A stretch of DNA of 51,635 bases from Pseudomonas parafulva NBRC 16636 = DSM 17004 (lineage in GTDB: Bacteria > Pseudomonadota > Gammaproteobacteria > Pseudomonadales > Pseudomonadaceae), in assembly GCF_000730645.1 (NCBI RefSeq), contig NZ_BBIU01000032.1:1-51635 (forward strand). Direction: 5' to 3'. The position numbers and the translations under genes are program-made. Shown one piece after another: positions 40,936-48,432 of this stretch. The notes under the pieces were generated by a model. That model made no database searches and had not been told where the DNA came from. It worked only from the letters and a program-made list of their open reading frames with translations. Each line of letters starts with the position of its first letter. Positions within the stretch are counted from its first letter, which is position 1.

Positions 40936-40972
40936 CCCTGTGGGAGCGGGTTTACCCGCGAAGAGGCCAGCC
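40936..40972 (+). repeat. REP element B of an inverted REP pair
   Basis: CCCTGTGGGAGCGGGTTTAC followed by CCGCGAAGAGGCCAGCC is an intact P. putida REP. Together with element A it forms an inverted pair (BIME-like) whose 18-bp arms could make a large cruciform between glyA and ltaE. Confidence 0.9.
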
Positions 40973-41067
40973 CAGACAACCAGATACTCGACAATGCACA
41001 GCTTGTATAGGCAACTGCCAAAACGATGGTTTAGAGTGCTGCTCTGCGTCGTTCAAAGGACAGTGCC

Positions 41068-42108
41068 ATGACAGACAAGAGCCAACAATTTGCCAGCGAC
41101 AACTACTCCGGCATCTGCCCCGAAGCCTGGGCCGCCATGGAGCAGGCCAACCATGGCCACGACCGCGCTTACGGCGACGACCAGTGGACCGAACGCGCCG
41201 CCGAGCACTTTCGCAAGCTGTTCGAAACCGACTGCGAAGTGTTCTTCGCCTTCAACGGCACCGCCGCCAACTCGCTGGCCCTGGCCTCGCTGTGCCAGAG
41301 CTACCACAGCGTGATCTGCTCCGAGACTGCGCACGTCGAAACCGACGAGTGCGGTGCACCCGAGTTCTTCTCCAACGGCTCAAAGCTGCTGACCGCGGCC
41401 AGTGTGAACGGCAAGCTGACCCCACAGTCGATCCGCGAAGTGGCCCTCAAGCGCCAGGATATCCACTACCCCAAGCCACGGGTGGTGACCCTCACCCAGG
41501 CCACTGAAGTGGGCACCGTCTACCGACCCGATGAGCTGAAGGCCATCAGCACCACCTGCAAGGAGCTGGGCCTCAACCTGCACATGGACGGTGCGCGCTT
41601 CAGCAATGCCTGCGCATTTCTGGGGTGCAGCCCGGCAGAAATCACCTGGAAAGCCGGCGTCGATGTGCTGTGCTTTGGCGGCACCAAGAATGGCATGGCG
41701 GTTGGCGAGGCCATCCTGTTCTTCAATCGCCAACTGGCCGAAGACTTCGACTACCGCTGCAAGCAAGCCGGGCAACTGGCGTCGAAAATGCGCTTCCTCT
41801 CCGCCCCCTGGGTCGGCCTGCTGGAGGGCGGCGCCTGGCTGCGCTACAGCGCCCATGCCAACCGCTGCGCGCAGTTGCTGGCGTCATTGGTGAGCGATTT
41901 GCCAGGTGTGCAACTGATGTTCCCCGTAGAGGCCAATGGCGTGTTCCTGCAAATGCCCGAACCTACCCTCGAAGCTTTACGCAACAAGGGCTGGCGGTTC
42001 TACACCTTCATCGGCAGCGGCGGCGCGCGCTTCATGTGCTCTTGGGATACCGAAGAAACACGGGTGCGGGAGTTGGCGGCAGATATACGCAGTTTCTTAA
42101 ACTGCTGA
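41068..42108 (+). CDS. ltaE: low-specificity L-threonine aldolase
   Basis: This 346-aa PLP enzyme has the lysine motif CFGGTKNG, with the Schiff-base Lys at residue 207. It also has HMDGARFSNA and AFNGTAANSLAL, typical of the Pseudomonas low-specificity threonine aldolase. It cleaves L-threonine and L-allo-threonine to glycine and acetaldehyde, and so fits with the neighbouring glycine genes. The ribosome site AAAGGA lies 9 bases before the ATG. It is convergent with mini-RHS 3. Confidence 0.96.
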   Translation: MTDKSQQFASDNYSGICPEAWAAMEQANHGHDRAYGDDQWTERAAEHFRKLFETDCEVFFAFNGTAANSLALASLCQSYHSVICSETAHVETDECGAPEFFSNGSKLLTAASVNGKLTPQSIREVALKRQDIHYPKPRVVTLTQATEVGTVYRPDELKAISTTCKELGLNLHMDGARFSNACAFLGCSPAEITWKAGVDVLCFGGTKNGMAVGEAILFFNRQLAEDFDYRCKQAGQLASKMRFLSAPWVGLLEGGAWLRYSAHANRCAQLLASLVSDLPGVQLMFPVEANGVFLQMPEPTLEALRNKGWRFYTFIGSGGARFMCSWDTEETRVRELAADIRSFLNC

Positions 42109-42223
42109 CAATTATGTGAGCACAGCCTAAGGCTACGTTAGCATCGTGCAGACTACATCAGTATCTCTGTAACGCTGGTTACGGTTGAGTGGTAAACCCG
42201 TGTGCCCGGCGTTTGACCTGCCA

Positions 42224-43069
42224 TTAAACGATGTGTTGACGAATTTGCTCAACCGCTTGTTGCGGAGTTCTGCTCAATTCAGGCTCCGCCTTCATCAATA
42301 CTCGATGGGCCGCATGCTCCACCCAAGATTTAAGAGAGGGTTCAAATGCGAGCTGATGAGCGAGGTGAATGTGTTGCGGTGAGGCGCCGCTTCTGGTCAG
42401 GTGATGTACCACCGAGGACGCGGTAGTCCTGGAGCTGCCGCCTAAATTCTTCAGATCTCCAACAGGCAATTTTTGCAGCAACGCATCGGTTGCAGGGCTG
42501 CGCTCCAACAGAAGGCGTTCGAGTGGGGAGGCCTTTTTTAGAGACCTAAACGGCTGAGGTCTCGATTCGTCTTCATACCAGAGGGATGCAGGGCGGGGAT
42601 GACCGCTAATTGGCTGAGGGCCAGCGTGACCACGCTGTGGCAGCTGATTCTCTACATCCCATGCCCTGCTGGAGATAATTGGACGGCTCCATCGTTTATC
42701 TGGAGTTGATCGGCCAGTGGAATTGCGACGCTGAAGTGCTCTCCGCTCGGCTACACGTCCGGTCGGGTCCTGCTGATTGACCGGATCGTTGGCGACGTAA
42801 GCATAGCTATTCAAACCCCCGGCTTCGAACGGGCTGAGTTCATCAGGGGCTTGAAAACGCATCAAGGTCGGGCTGTAAATTCTGTATCCATTCCCGAGCG
42901 CATACCCGCCAGTGCCATGATTAAAGACCTGGCCATTGAAACCTAAATGGATGGCTCTTGCCCCGGGTCGAAGATAGCCGTAGGCCGTATAGCCAACGGT
43001 CGTGGCTCCACCCTCCAATGCCGGCACAGATCGGGCAGCCCTCGATACTGTATTTTTTTCGACCATCAT
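42224..43069 (-). CDS. stand-alone RHS-core mini protein 3 (polymorphic toxin tip-like)
   Basis: This is a 281-aa protein with an RHS core at residues 28-104: YTAYGYLRPG, LGFNGQVFNHG, YALGNGYRIYSPTLMRFQAPD, GGLNSYAYVANDPVNQQDPTG. The tip (105-281) begins with an Arg-rich segment (ERRALQRRNSTGRSTPDKRW), passes through a Pro/His-rich stretch and ends in amphipathic helices (HIHLAHQLAFEPSLKSWVEHAAHRVL; EQIRQHIV). No catalytic motif is recognised. There are two adjacent start codons (43069, 43066) and only a weak ribosome site. It lies between ltaE and zapA with no immunity-like partner. Confidence 0.8.
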   Translation of the reverse strand: MMVEKNTVSRAARSVPALEGGATTVGYTAYGYLRPGARAIHLGFNGQVFNHGTGGYALGNGYRIYSPTLMRFQAPDELSPFEAGGLNSYAYVANDPVNQQDPTGRVAERRALQRRNSTGRSTPDKRWSRPIISSRAWDVENQLPQRGHAGPQPISGHPRPASLWYEDESRPQPFRSLKKASPLERLLLERSPATDALLQKLPVGDLKNLGGSSRTTASSVVHHLTRSGASPQHIHLAHQLAFEPSLKSWVEHAAHRVLMKAEPELSRTPQQAVEQIRQHIV

Positions 43070-43218
43070 GAAATCTCACAACCTCGCCATCAAGGTGCTT
43101 ATTCTTGCGCAAAGCAAGTCGATGTTGAAACTGACAGAAATGATGGTTAGCAAACCCCCTTGCCACCGAGGGTCTGCAATAGGCAATCTAGTGCCCGACC
43201 TAGTCGCTTAGCGGTAAG
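43070..43218. other. gap between zapA and mini-RHS 3 (expected 6S RNA not seen)
   Basis: In most gamma-proteobacteria ssrS (6S RNA) follows zapA. These 149 bases are too short for a complete 6S RNA, and its conserved closing and central-bubble sequences were not recognised on the minus strand. A modest hairpin GCAGACCC/GGGTTTGC (minus strand, about 43149-43177) is the only visible structure. Confidence 0.6.
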
Positions 43219-43521
43219 TCAGCTTTCACTCATCGTGCGAGCAATAACATCGACTGTCGCGTCGATACGTGCCTGAGCCCGCTCCAGGTCACTTTTGTGA
43301 TCGATCTTCAGCTGAATTTGCTGAGAACACAGGTTCAATGCCGCCAGCACCAGCAATTTGTCACCGATCAGCGTGGGGTACTGGCGCTTGGTCTGGGCCA
43401 ATGCGGTGTTGAGCATCTGTACCGCCTGGGCGAGGGTTGCCTCCTGGCCTTCAGGCGCCTTGATCGAATAGTCATTGCCCAGGATCGACACAACATTGAT
43501 CGGTTGCGCTTGCAGCGTCAT
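43219..43521 (-). CDS. zapA: cell division protein ZapA
   Basis: This 100-aa protein fits the ZapA family. An N-terminal beta-rich head (INVVSILGNDYSIKAPEGQEATLAQAVQML) is followed by a long C-terminal helix that forms a coiled coil (AALNLCSQQIQLKIDHKSDLERAQARIDATVDVIAR). ZapA promotes FtsZ protofilament bundling at mid-cell. It overlaps the upstream TIGR02449 gene by ATGA. A gene pair of this kind normally sits beside pepP-ubiH and 6S RNA; here it is next to gbcB and mini-RHS 3. Confidence 0.9.
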   Translation of the reverse strand: MTLQAQPINVVSILGNDYSIKAPEGQEATLAQAVQMLNTALAQTKRQYPTLIGDKLLVLAALNLCSQQIQLKIDHKSDLERAQARIDATVDVIARTMSES

Positions 43522-43748
43522 GCGCCCACTGCACCCGCGTTGGCACGCTCCAGCAGGGCCTGCAGGCGGGCTGCAGTGCTGCCGTTCTGTTCTTCCTGCT
43601 CCATCAGCGACAGCTGCAGGGTTTCGTTCTCTTCCTTTGCCTTGGCCAGTTCCTGGCCCAGGGTGGTGTTCTGCTCGGTGAGTTGAGCGTTCTTTTGCAT
43701 CAGGTCGCTGACCAGCTGCTCGATTTGATTGAGGGAGGCTTCAAGCAT
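43518..43748 (-). CDS. TIGR02449-family small coiled-coil protein
   Basis: This 76-aa protein is mostly one heptad coiled coil (LNQIEQLVSDLMQKNAQLTEQNTTLGQELAKAKEENETLQL) with an Ala-rich end. TIGR02449 proteins regularly precede zapA in pseudomonads and resemble ZapB in size and form, so a division-related role is likely but not shown. The stop overlaps the zapA start as ATGA. ATG at 43748 is supported by the family start. Confidence 0.83.
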   Translation of the reverse strand: MLEASLNQIEQLVSDLMQKNAQLTEQNTTLGQELAKAKEENETLQLSLMEQEEQNGSTAARLQALLERANAGAVGA

Positions 43749-43926
43749 GGGTCTATCTCAGTTGTTGCGAGGGGCGCACACGATAAAGAAAAGTGCTGCC
43801 CATCGCCATTAAATATCGGATTCACAAGGTTTCCGCCCCGCAGATTGACAGGGTATCCACCTGCTTGTTCCGACCTGAGTCAACCACCGGTCAGTCAGGC
43901 TGCACAAAACCAACCCAGCCTGGCCC

Positions 43927-45027
43927 TCAATAATCGATGCGCACATCCCCTTTCGGCACGCTGCAGCACGACAGGATGTACCCCTCGGCTTCATCTTCCT
44001 CGGTGATACCGCCGTTGTGCTCCATTTCCACTTCGCCACCCAGCTTGAGCACCTTGCAGGTACCGCAAATGCCCATGCCGCAAGCTTTCGGGATCATCAG
44101 GCCGACCTTGGCCGCTGCAGCGTGCACGGTTTCGCCGGGGGCGATACGGATGCTCTTCTCGCTGCCGATGAACTCCACCAGGTTGAGGTCGGCAGCGTCC
44201 ACTTCTGGCGCGTCTGCCGCCGCTTCGGCGTGCTCCACGGCGTCGGCCTTGGCCTCGGCCGGGGTCGCCCCGAAGGACTCCTCGTGGTAGTTGTCCATGT
44301 CGAAGCCCACCGCCTCGAGCATGCGCTTGACCGCCGTCATGTACGGGGTGGGGCCGCAGCAGAACACCACGCGCTCCATGTAGTCGGGGGCAATCAACTC
44401 CATCAGCCGTTGGTTCAGGTAGCCACGGTAACCCGCCCAAGGCTCGCCCAAACCGTGTTTCTCGCAAATGATGTGCAGGCTGAAGTTGGGCACGCGCGAG
44501 GCCATCTGCTCCAGCTCGCGGTGGTAGATGATGTCTTTCGGTGAGCGGGCGCTGTGCACGAACACCATGTCCACATTGGCGTTGGTGTCATAGAACCAGC
44601 GGGCCATGGACATCACCGGGGTGATGCCGACGCCACCGGACAGGTACAGCACCTTGGCGGCCGGGAAGTCGATGGCGTTGAACAGGCCGACCGGGCCGTG
44701 CACCGGCAGCTCGGCACCTTCGTGCATGGTGTCGTGCAGGAAGTTGGACACCAGGCCACCCGGCACGCGTTTTACCGTGATGGAAAAACTGTACGGCACC
44801 GACGGCGAACTGGAGATCGTGTAGGAACGCATCACCGGCTTGCCTTCGATTTCCAGCTCCAGGGTCACGAACTGCCCAGGCTTGAAGAAGAACATGATCG
44901 GCTGGTCTGCCATGAAGCAGAAGGTGCGCACGTCCCAGGTCTCCTGGATGACCTTGACGCAGCGCACGATGTGGCGGCCGTTGGCCCAGGTCTGGGTAGT
45001 GACCGGATTGAGAAAGGTATCGGACAT
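43927..45027 (-). CDS. gbcB: glycine betaine monooxygenase reductase subunit
   Basis: This is a 366-aa reductase with a ferredoxin-NADP reductase fold. The flavin-binding MRSYTISSSP lies near residue 68 and the NAD(P)H segment LYLSGGVGITPVMSMARW near 130. A C-terminal plant-type [2Fe-2S] domain carries the ligands of CGMGICGTCKVLKLGG and the last cysteine in ILSCC. It supplies electrons to GbcA for the first demethylation of glycine betaine. The start at 45027 is preferred over upstream frames because GGAG lies 6 bases before it. It is divergent from gbcA. Confidence 0.94.
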   Translation of the reverse strand: MSDTFLNPVTTQTWANGRHIVRCVKVIQETWDVRTFCFMADQPIMFFFKPGQFVTLELEIEGKPVMRSYTISSSPSVPYSFSITVKRVPGGLVSNFLHDTMHEGAELPVHGPVGLFNAIDFPAAKVLYLSGGVGITPVMSMARWFYDTNANVDMVFVHSARSPKDIIYHRELEQMASRVPNFSLHIICEKHGLGEPWAGYRGYLNQRLMELIAPDYMERVVFCCGPTPYMTAVKRMLEAVGFDMDNYHEESFGATPAEAKADAVEHAEAAADAPEVDAADLNLVEFIGSEKSIRIAPGETVHAAAAKVGLMIPKACGMGICGTCKVLKLGGEVEMEHNGGITEEDEAEGYILSCCSVPKGDVRIDY

Positions 45028-45321
45028 GTTCATCTCCAGCAGCCGACTATTGGCCTTTTTATGGCTTGGATGATGCGCAAGCTTGAAGCCATGAACATTC
45101 CTGCCAGCGACATCGGCGTACTTATCGCGACCAGCCCCGCACCGCAAGGGCTGCGGCGTCGTAATTCAATTCGGCCATGTCGCCCATGGATACGGTTCAC
45201 GCCGCCTTCGGACGCACACTCCACCGCAAAACAACACGCTGTTCATGGTTAACAGCCTTGCGGCACCACAACAACGATTAGCCACCTTTTGCCGGCCGCA
45301 AACGGCCCCGAGGAATACACG
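45028..45321. promoter_or_regulatory. gbcB-gbcA divergent promoter region
   Basis: These 294 bases should contain the promoters of both gbc genes. In P. aeruginosa these genes are activated by the AraC-type regulator GbdR. A perfect 7-bp inverted repeat ATGGCTT-N18-AAGCCAT (45061-45092) is visible about 35 bases upstream of gbcB. A GbdR site could not be assigned by eye. No gene is seen here. Confidence 0.55.
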
Positions 45322-46614
45322 ATGGACGTCACCGCAACCCTGAGCCTGGGCGATCCACTGGAACCTGCACGCAAGGCCACCGCCGAGATGCTGCAGACCC
45401 GCGAGCGCACCTACTCGCTGCCCCAGCCTTTCTACACCGACGAGCGTCTGTTCCAGATCGACATGCAGGAGATCTTCCACAAAGAGTGGCTGATCGCCGG
45501 CATGACCTGCGAGATCCCGGCCAAGGGTAACTACCTCACCCTGCAGATCGGCAAGAACCCGATCATCGTGGTGCGGGGTACCGAGGGCAAGGTGCATGCC
45601 TTCCACAACGTTTGCCGCCACCGCGGCTCGCGCCTGTGCGTCAGCGAAAAGGGCAAGGTGGCGAAACTGGTGTGCCCTTACCACCAGTGGACCTACGAGC
45701 TCGACGGCCGCCTGCTGTTCGCCGGCACCGAGATGGGCGCCGACTTCGACATGAAGCAGTACGGCCTCAAGCCGGTCAACGTGAAGGTGGCTGGCGGCTA
45801 CATCTTCATCAGCCTGGCGGAAAACCCGCCGGCCATCGACGAGTTCCTGGCCACGCTGGACCACTACATGGAACCGTACGACATGGAAAACACCAAGGTG
45901 GCGGTGCAAACCACCTTGATGGAAAAAGCCAACTGGAAGCTGGTGCTGGAAAACAACCGCGAGTGCTACCACTGCAACGGTTCGCACCCAGAACTGCTGC
46001 AAACCCTGCTGGAATGGGACGACACCAACGACCCACGCGCCAGCCAGGAATTCAAGGACCACGTGGCAGCCTCTGCCGCCGCCTGGGAAGCCGAGAAAAT
46101 CCCGTACCTGCACAAGAGCCATGGCCTGCGTAACCGTATCGTGCGCATGCCGCTGCTCAAGGGCACCGTGTCGATGACCATGGATGGCAAGCAGGCCTGC
46201 CAGAAACTGATGGGCCGCATCAAGAACCCAGACCTGGGCTCGATGCGCATCCTGCACCTGCCCCACTCCTGGAACCACTGCATGGGCGACCACATGATCG
46301 TGTTCACCGTGTGGCCGATCAGCGCCCAGGAAACCATGGTCACCACCAAGTGGCTGGTGCACAAGGATGCCGTAGAAGGTGTGGACTACAACCCAGAGAA
46401 CATGCGCAAGGTGTGGGACGCCACCAACGACCAGGACCGCCGCCTGGCCGAAGAGAACCAGCGTGGCATCAACTCCACGGCTTATCAGCCGGGCCCTTAC
46501 TCCAAAACCTACGAGTTTGGTGTGGTGAACTTCATCGACTGGTACAGCGGGCGCTTGCTGAACAACTTGGGTGCGGAGCCTGCACCGTATCTGAAGGAAG
46601 TGTTGGCGCAGTAG
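45322..46614 (+). CDS. gbcA: glycine betaine monooxygenase, Rieske oxygenase subunit
   Basis: This 430-aa protein has a Rieske [2Fe-2S] centre with C98-x-H100 (NVCRHRGSRL) and C118-x2-H121 (CPYHQW). The mononuclear iron site ENNRECYHCNGSHPE carries His at 217 and 222. It hydroxylates an N-methyl group of glycine betaine, giving dimethylglycine and formaldehyde. The start at 45322 follows GAGGA; an upstream in-frame start at 45289 is unlike the family. A hairpin terminator follows. Confidence 0.95.
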   Translation: MDVTATLSLGDPLEPARKATAEMLQTRERTYSLPQPFYTDERLFQIDMQEIFHKEWLIAGMTCEIPAKGNYLTLQIGKNPIIVVRGTEGKVHAFHNVCRHRGSRLCVSEKGKVAKLVCPYHQWTYELDGRLLFAGTEMGADFDMKQYGLKPVNVKVAGGYIFISLAENPPAIDEFLATLDHYMEPYDMENTKVAVQTTLMEKANWKLVLENNRECYHCNGSHPELLQTLLEWDDTNDPRASQEFKDHVAASAAAWEAEKIPYLHKSHGLRNRIVRMPLLKGTVSMTMDGKQACQKLMGRIKNPDLGSMRILHLPHSWNHCMGDHMIVFTVWPISAQETMVTTKWLVHKDAVEGVDYNPENMRKVWDATNDQDRRLAEENQRGINSTAYQPGPYSKTYEFGVVNFIDWYSGRLLNNLGAEPAPYLKEVLAQ

Positions 46615-46629
46615 CTGCGCTAGAAGTCG

Positions 46630-46660
46630 GGGTAGCGACAGATGTCGCTATCCTTCTTCA
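46630..46660 (+). terminator. gbcA terminator hairpin
   Basis: TAGCGACA and TGTCGCTA form a perfect 8-bp stem with a 2-base centre (46633-46650), followed by the pyrimidine-rich TCCTTCTTC. It lies 19 bases after the gbcA stop codon and just before the end of the convergent mini-RHS 4. Confidence 0.6.
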
Positions 46661-46668
46661 AGCCGACG

Positions 46669-47463
46669 TTAAGCGGATCTTATAGTTGCAGCATTACTTT
46701 GCAGCCTGTCCGAGAAGTCTGTGTTTACAGGGCGCACACGCCCCCTTAAAGAACTGTCAACGCTCCTCGTCGATCTCTGAGACAACGGCACGTGAACGAG
46801 TGTGGGGTCACTCGATTGCCACGGTTTCGCTTGCGCCAGCTTCCACGCTTCATAGGTAGAGGTGCCCAGCGACGCTATCGTCAGCGCTGCAAGCGCCCAG
46901 GTTTGCCAATCGGCGTCCGGATCAACTGTTCTGGTCACCCCGACGGTAAGCCCGGCCGTACCCGATAGGGCGCTAATACTCGATAGCACCCAGTCAGCGC
47001 GCGATGGCTTGGGGATACTCGGTAGAAGAGGATCTATGGCACTCCGTGGGAGCGAATTGATTCGCTTGTAGAAAGACCTGAAACGTAGGCCGCTGATAAA
47101 GACACCCATGAGGTTGGTGAAGATGCTCAGCACTGGCAGCACATACTCTTCTGGCTTTTCCCCAGTTGGGTCTCTGTAGTTAACTGGATCACCCACGCAG
47201 TAGGCATAAGTATTCAAGCCTCCATCACCAAATGGGCTGTATTTATCGGGTGTATGGAAGCGCATGATCGATGGCTTGTAGTGCCGGTACCCATTTCCCA
47301 GCGGGTAGCTGCACATCAGCCGATCACGCAACTCTCCACAAAAGGCAAGGCGTGACTCGAAGAGCCCGTTCCCAGCGCCATAGGGCGAATAGGCGCGATG
47401 AAGTGGGCGCCCGTTTTCTGATACGGAATGTCGGCGATCGTTGTTATGAAGAAAGGTCGGCAT
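46669..47463 (-). CDS. stand-alone RHS-core mini protein 4 with membrane-type tip
   Basis: This is a 264-aa protein. The RHS core is at residues 24-101: RAYSPYGAGN, LAFCGELRDR, YPLGNGYRHYKPSIMRFHTPD, GGLNTYAYCVGDPVNYRDPTG. The tip has hydrophobic segments YVLPVLSIFTNLMGVFISGL (108-127), VLSSISALSGTAGLTVGVT (about 155-173) and WALAALTIASLGTSTY (about 186-201), then a polar tail. It could be a pore-forming or membrane-inserting effector. The start at 47463 follows AGGG; longer in-frame starts reach into a REP element. It lies between gbcA and etfB with no immunity-like partner. Confidence 0.8.
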   Translation of the reverse strand: MPTFLHNNDRRHSVSENGRPLHRAYSPYGAGNGLFESRLAFCGELRDRLMCSYPLGNGYRHYKPSIMRFHTPDKYSPFGDGGLNTYAYCVGDPVNYRDPTGEKPEEYVLPVLSIFTNLMGVFISGLRFRSFYKRINSLPRSAIDPLLPSIPKPSRADWVLSSISALSGTAGLTVGVTRTVDPDADWQTWALAALTIASLGTSTYEAWKLAQAKPWQSSDPTLVHVPLSQRSTRSVDSSLRGRVRPVNTDFSDRLQSNAATIRSA

Positions 47464-47560
47464 GATTACCCTAACTCGCGTGGCATGCGTGCAGGGTATA
47501 TAGGGAGGCCGCGCTTGCGAACTGGCAGAAATGACAGGCAGTGAGTAGCCCCCATCGCCC

Positions 47561-47603
47561 CCTGTAGGAGCGGGTTTACCCGCGATCACCGGCAAAGCCG
47601 GTG
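47561..47603. repeat. REP element plus adjacent palindrome before mini-RHS 4
   Basis: The sequence CCTGTAGGAGCGGGTTTACC followed by CGCGAT is a P. putida REP. It is joined directly to the perfect 17-base palindrome CACCGGCAAAGCCGGTG (47587-47603). The unit lies between the ETF beta stop and mini-RHS 4 and may also act as the end of the dgc-etf transcript. Confidence 0.88.
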
Positions 47604-47651
47604 CCAGCCATTGCGCTGATGCCTCGCGGGTTCAGTGAAAAGCCACGCCAA

Positions 47652-48422
47652 TCAGCGCAGCACACCTTCCTCCACCAACAACTTCAGAATTGCCTCGGCA
47701 CCTTCCTGCGGGGTGACGTCCTTCAGCACCTTGCCCCCACCACCACTGGCCTTGGCCGTCGCAGCCTTCATGCGGTCGGCGCCGCTTTTGGCCTTGATCA
47801 CCTTCAACCGCTTGGGCCGTGGGCGCGCCGGCTGCAGGGCCTCTTCGCCCAGCAGTTCATCGTCCACCACCTGCACGTCCTGCGCCGCCAGTACACCGCG
47901 GCGTGCGGGCCCGAAGGCGCTTTGGCGCGGTTTGGGCGCGGCGTTGTCGACCGTGGCCAACAGCGGCAGGCGTACCTTCAAACGCCGACGCTGGCCACGT
48001 GGCAGCGCTTGCAACACCTGTGCTGTGCCGTTTTCGATGGACTCCACTTCGGCCAGCCCCACCACCAGCGGCCAGCCAAGCTTCTCGGCGAGCAGGAACG
48101 GCAGCATGCCAGACCCCTCCCCCGTTTCGGCCTGGCTGCCGGTAAGCACCAGTTGTGCACCGGCACCGCGCAAGTAATCGCCCAGCACCCCCAGCACATC
48201 CGCGCCAGCGGGTTGCTCAAGCACATCCAGGTGTTCCAGGCCCATCCCCAGGTAACCGCGCAGGGCTTCCTCGTGAGGGTCGCCTGCATGCACAACCTGC
48301 AGATCCCCGCCGGCCAGTTGCAGGCCCAGCTCCACTGCACGTGAATCCTGCTCGGCGCGGCGCGCACGACCCGAGCTTGGGTGGGCGCCGATCGAGACCA
48401 GGCTGATGACTTTCGTACTCAT
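47652..48422 (-). CDS. electron transfer flavoprotein beta subunit, dimethylglycine pathway
   Basis: This 256-aa protein matches the ETF-beta fold. It contains VSIGAHP...RRAEQDSRAVELGLQL, a nucleotide-binding stretch LTGSQAETGEGSGMLPFLLAEKLGWP near residues 95-120, and the C-terminal EGAEAILKLLVEEGVL. The typical NPxDxxA motif is changed, as in other members from the dgc locus. It should shuttle electrons from the dimethylglycine demethylase DgcAB to the respiratory chain. It lies 10 bases downstream of the alpha-subunit gene. Confidence 0.9.
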   Translation of the reverse strand: MSTKVISLVSIGAHPSSGRARRAEQDSRAVELGLQLAGGDLQVVHAGDPHEEALRGYLGMGLEHLDVLEQPAGADVLGVLGDYLRGAGAQLVLTGSQAETGEGSGMLPFLLAEKLGWPLVVGLAEVESIENGTAQVLQALPRGQRRRLKVRLPLLATVDNAAPKPRQSAFGPARRGVLAAQDVQVVDDELLGEEALQPARPRPKRLKVIKAKSGADRMKAATAKASGGGGKVLKDVTPQEGAEAILKLLVEEGVLR

Positions 48423-48432
48423 GCTCGTGCCC

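Larger units (their letters stand above)
40714..41067. other. glyA-ltaE divergent intergenic region with REP pair
   Basis: These 354 bases separate the divergent glyA and ltaE genes. They hold two oppositely facing REP copies (see next entries) and no plausible gene. Promoters for both genes must lie here, but none was assigned confidently. No glycine-riboswitch-like structure was recognised. Confidence 0.7.

Noticed and set aside
42921..43166. 81-aa overlapping frame at the 5' end of mini-RHS 3 as a frameshifted N-terminal part
   Set aside because: The frame has no convincing similarity to the strand that precedes RHS cores, and the annotated frame already contains a complete core.
43070..43218. 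6S RNA (ssrS) after zapA
   Set aside because: The gap is shorter than a normal 6S RNA and its conserved stem and bubble sequences were not found.
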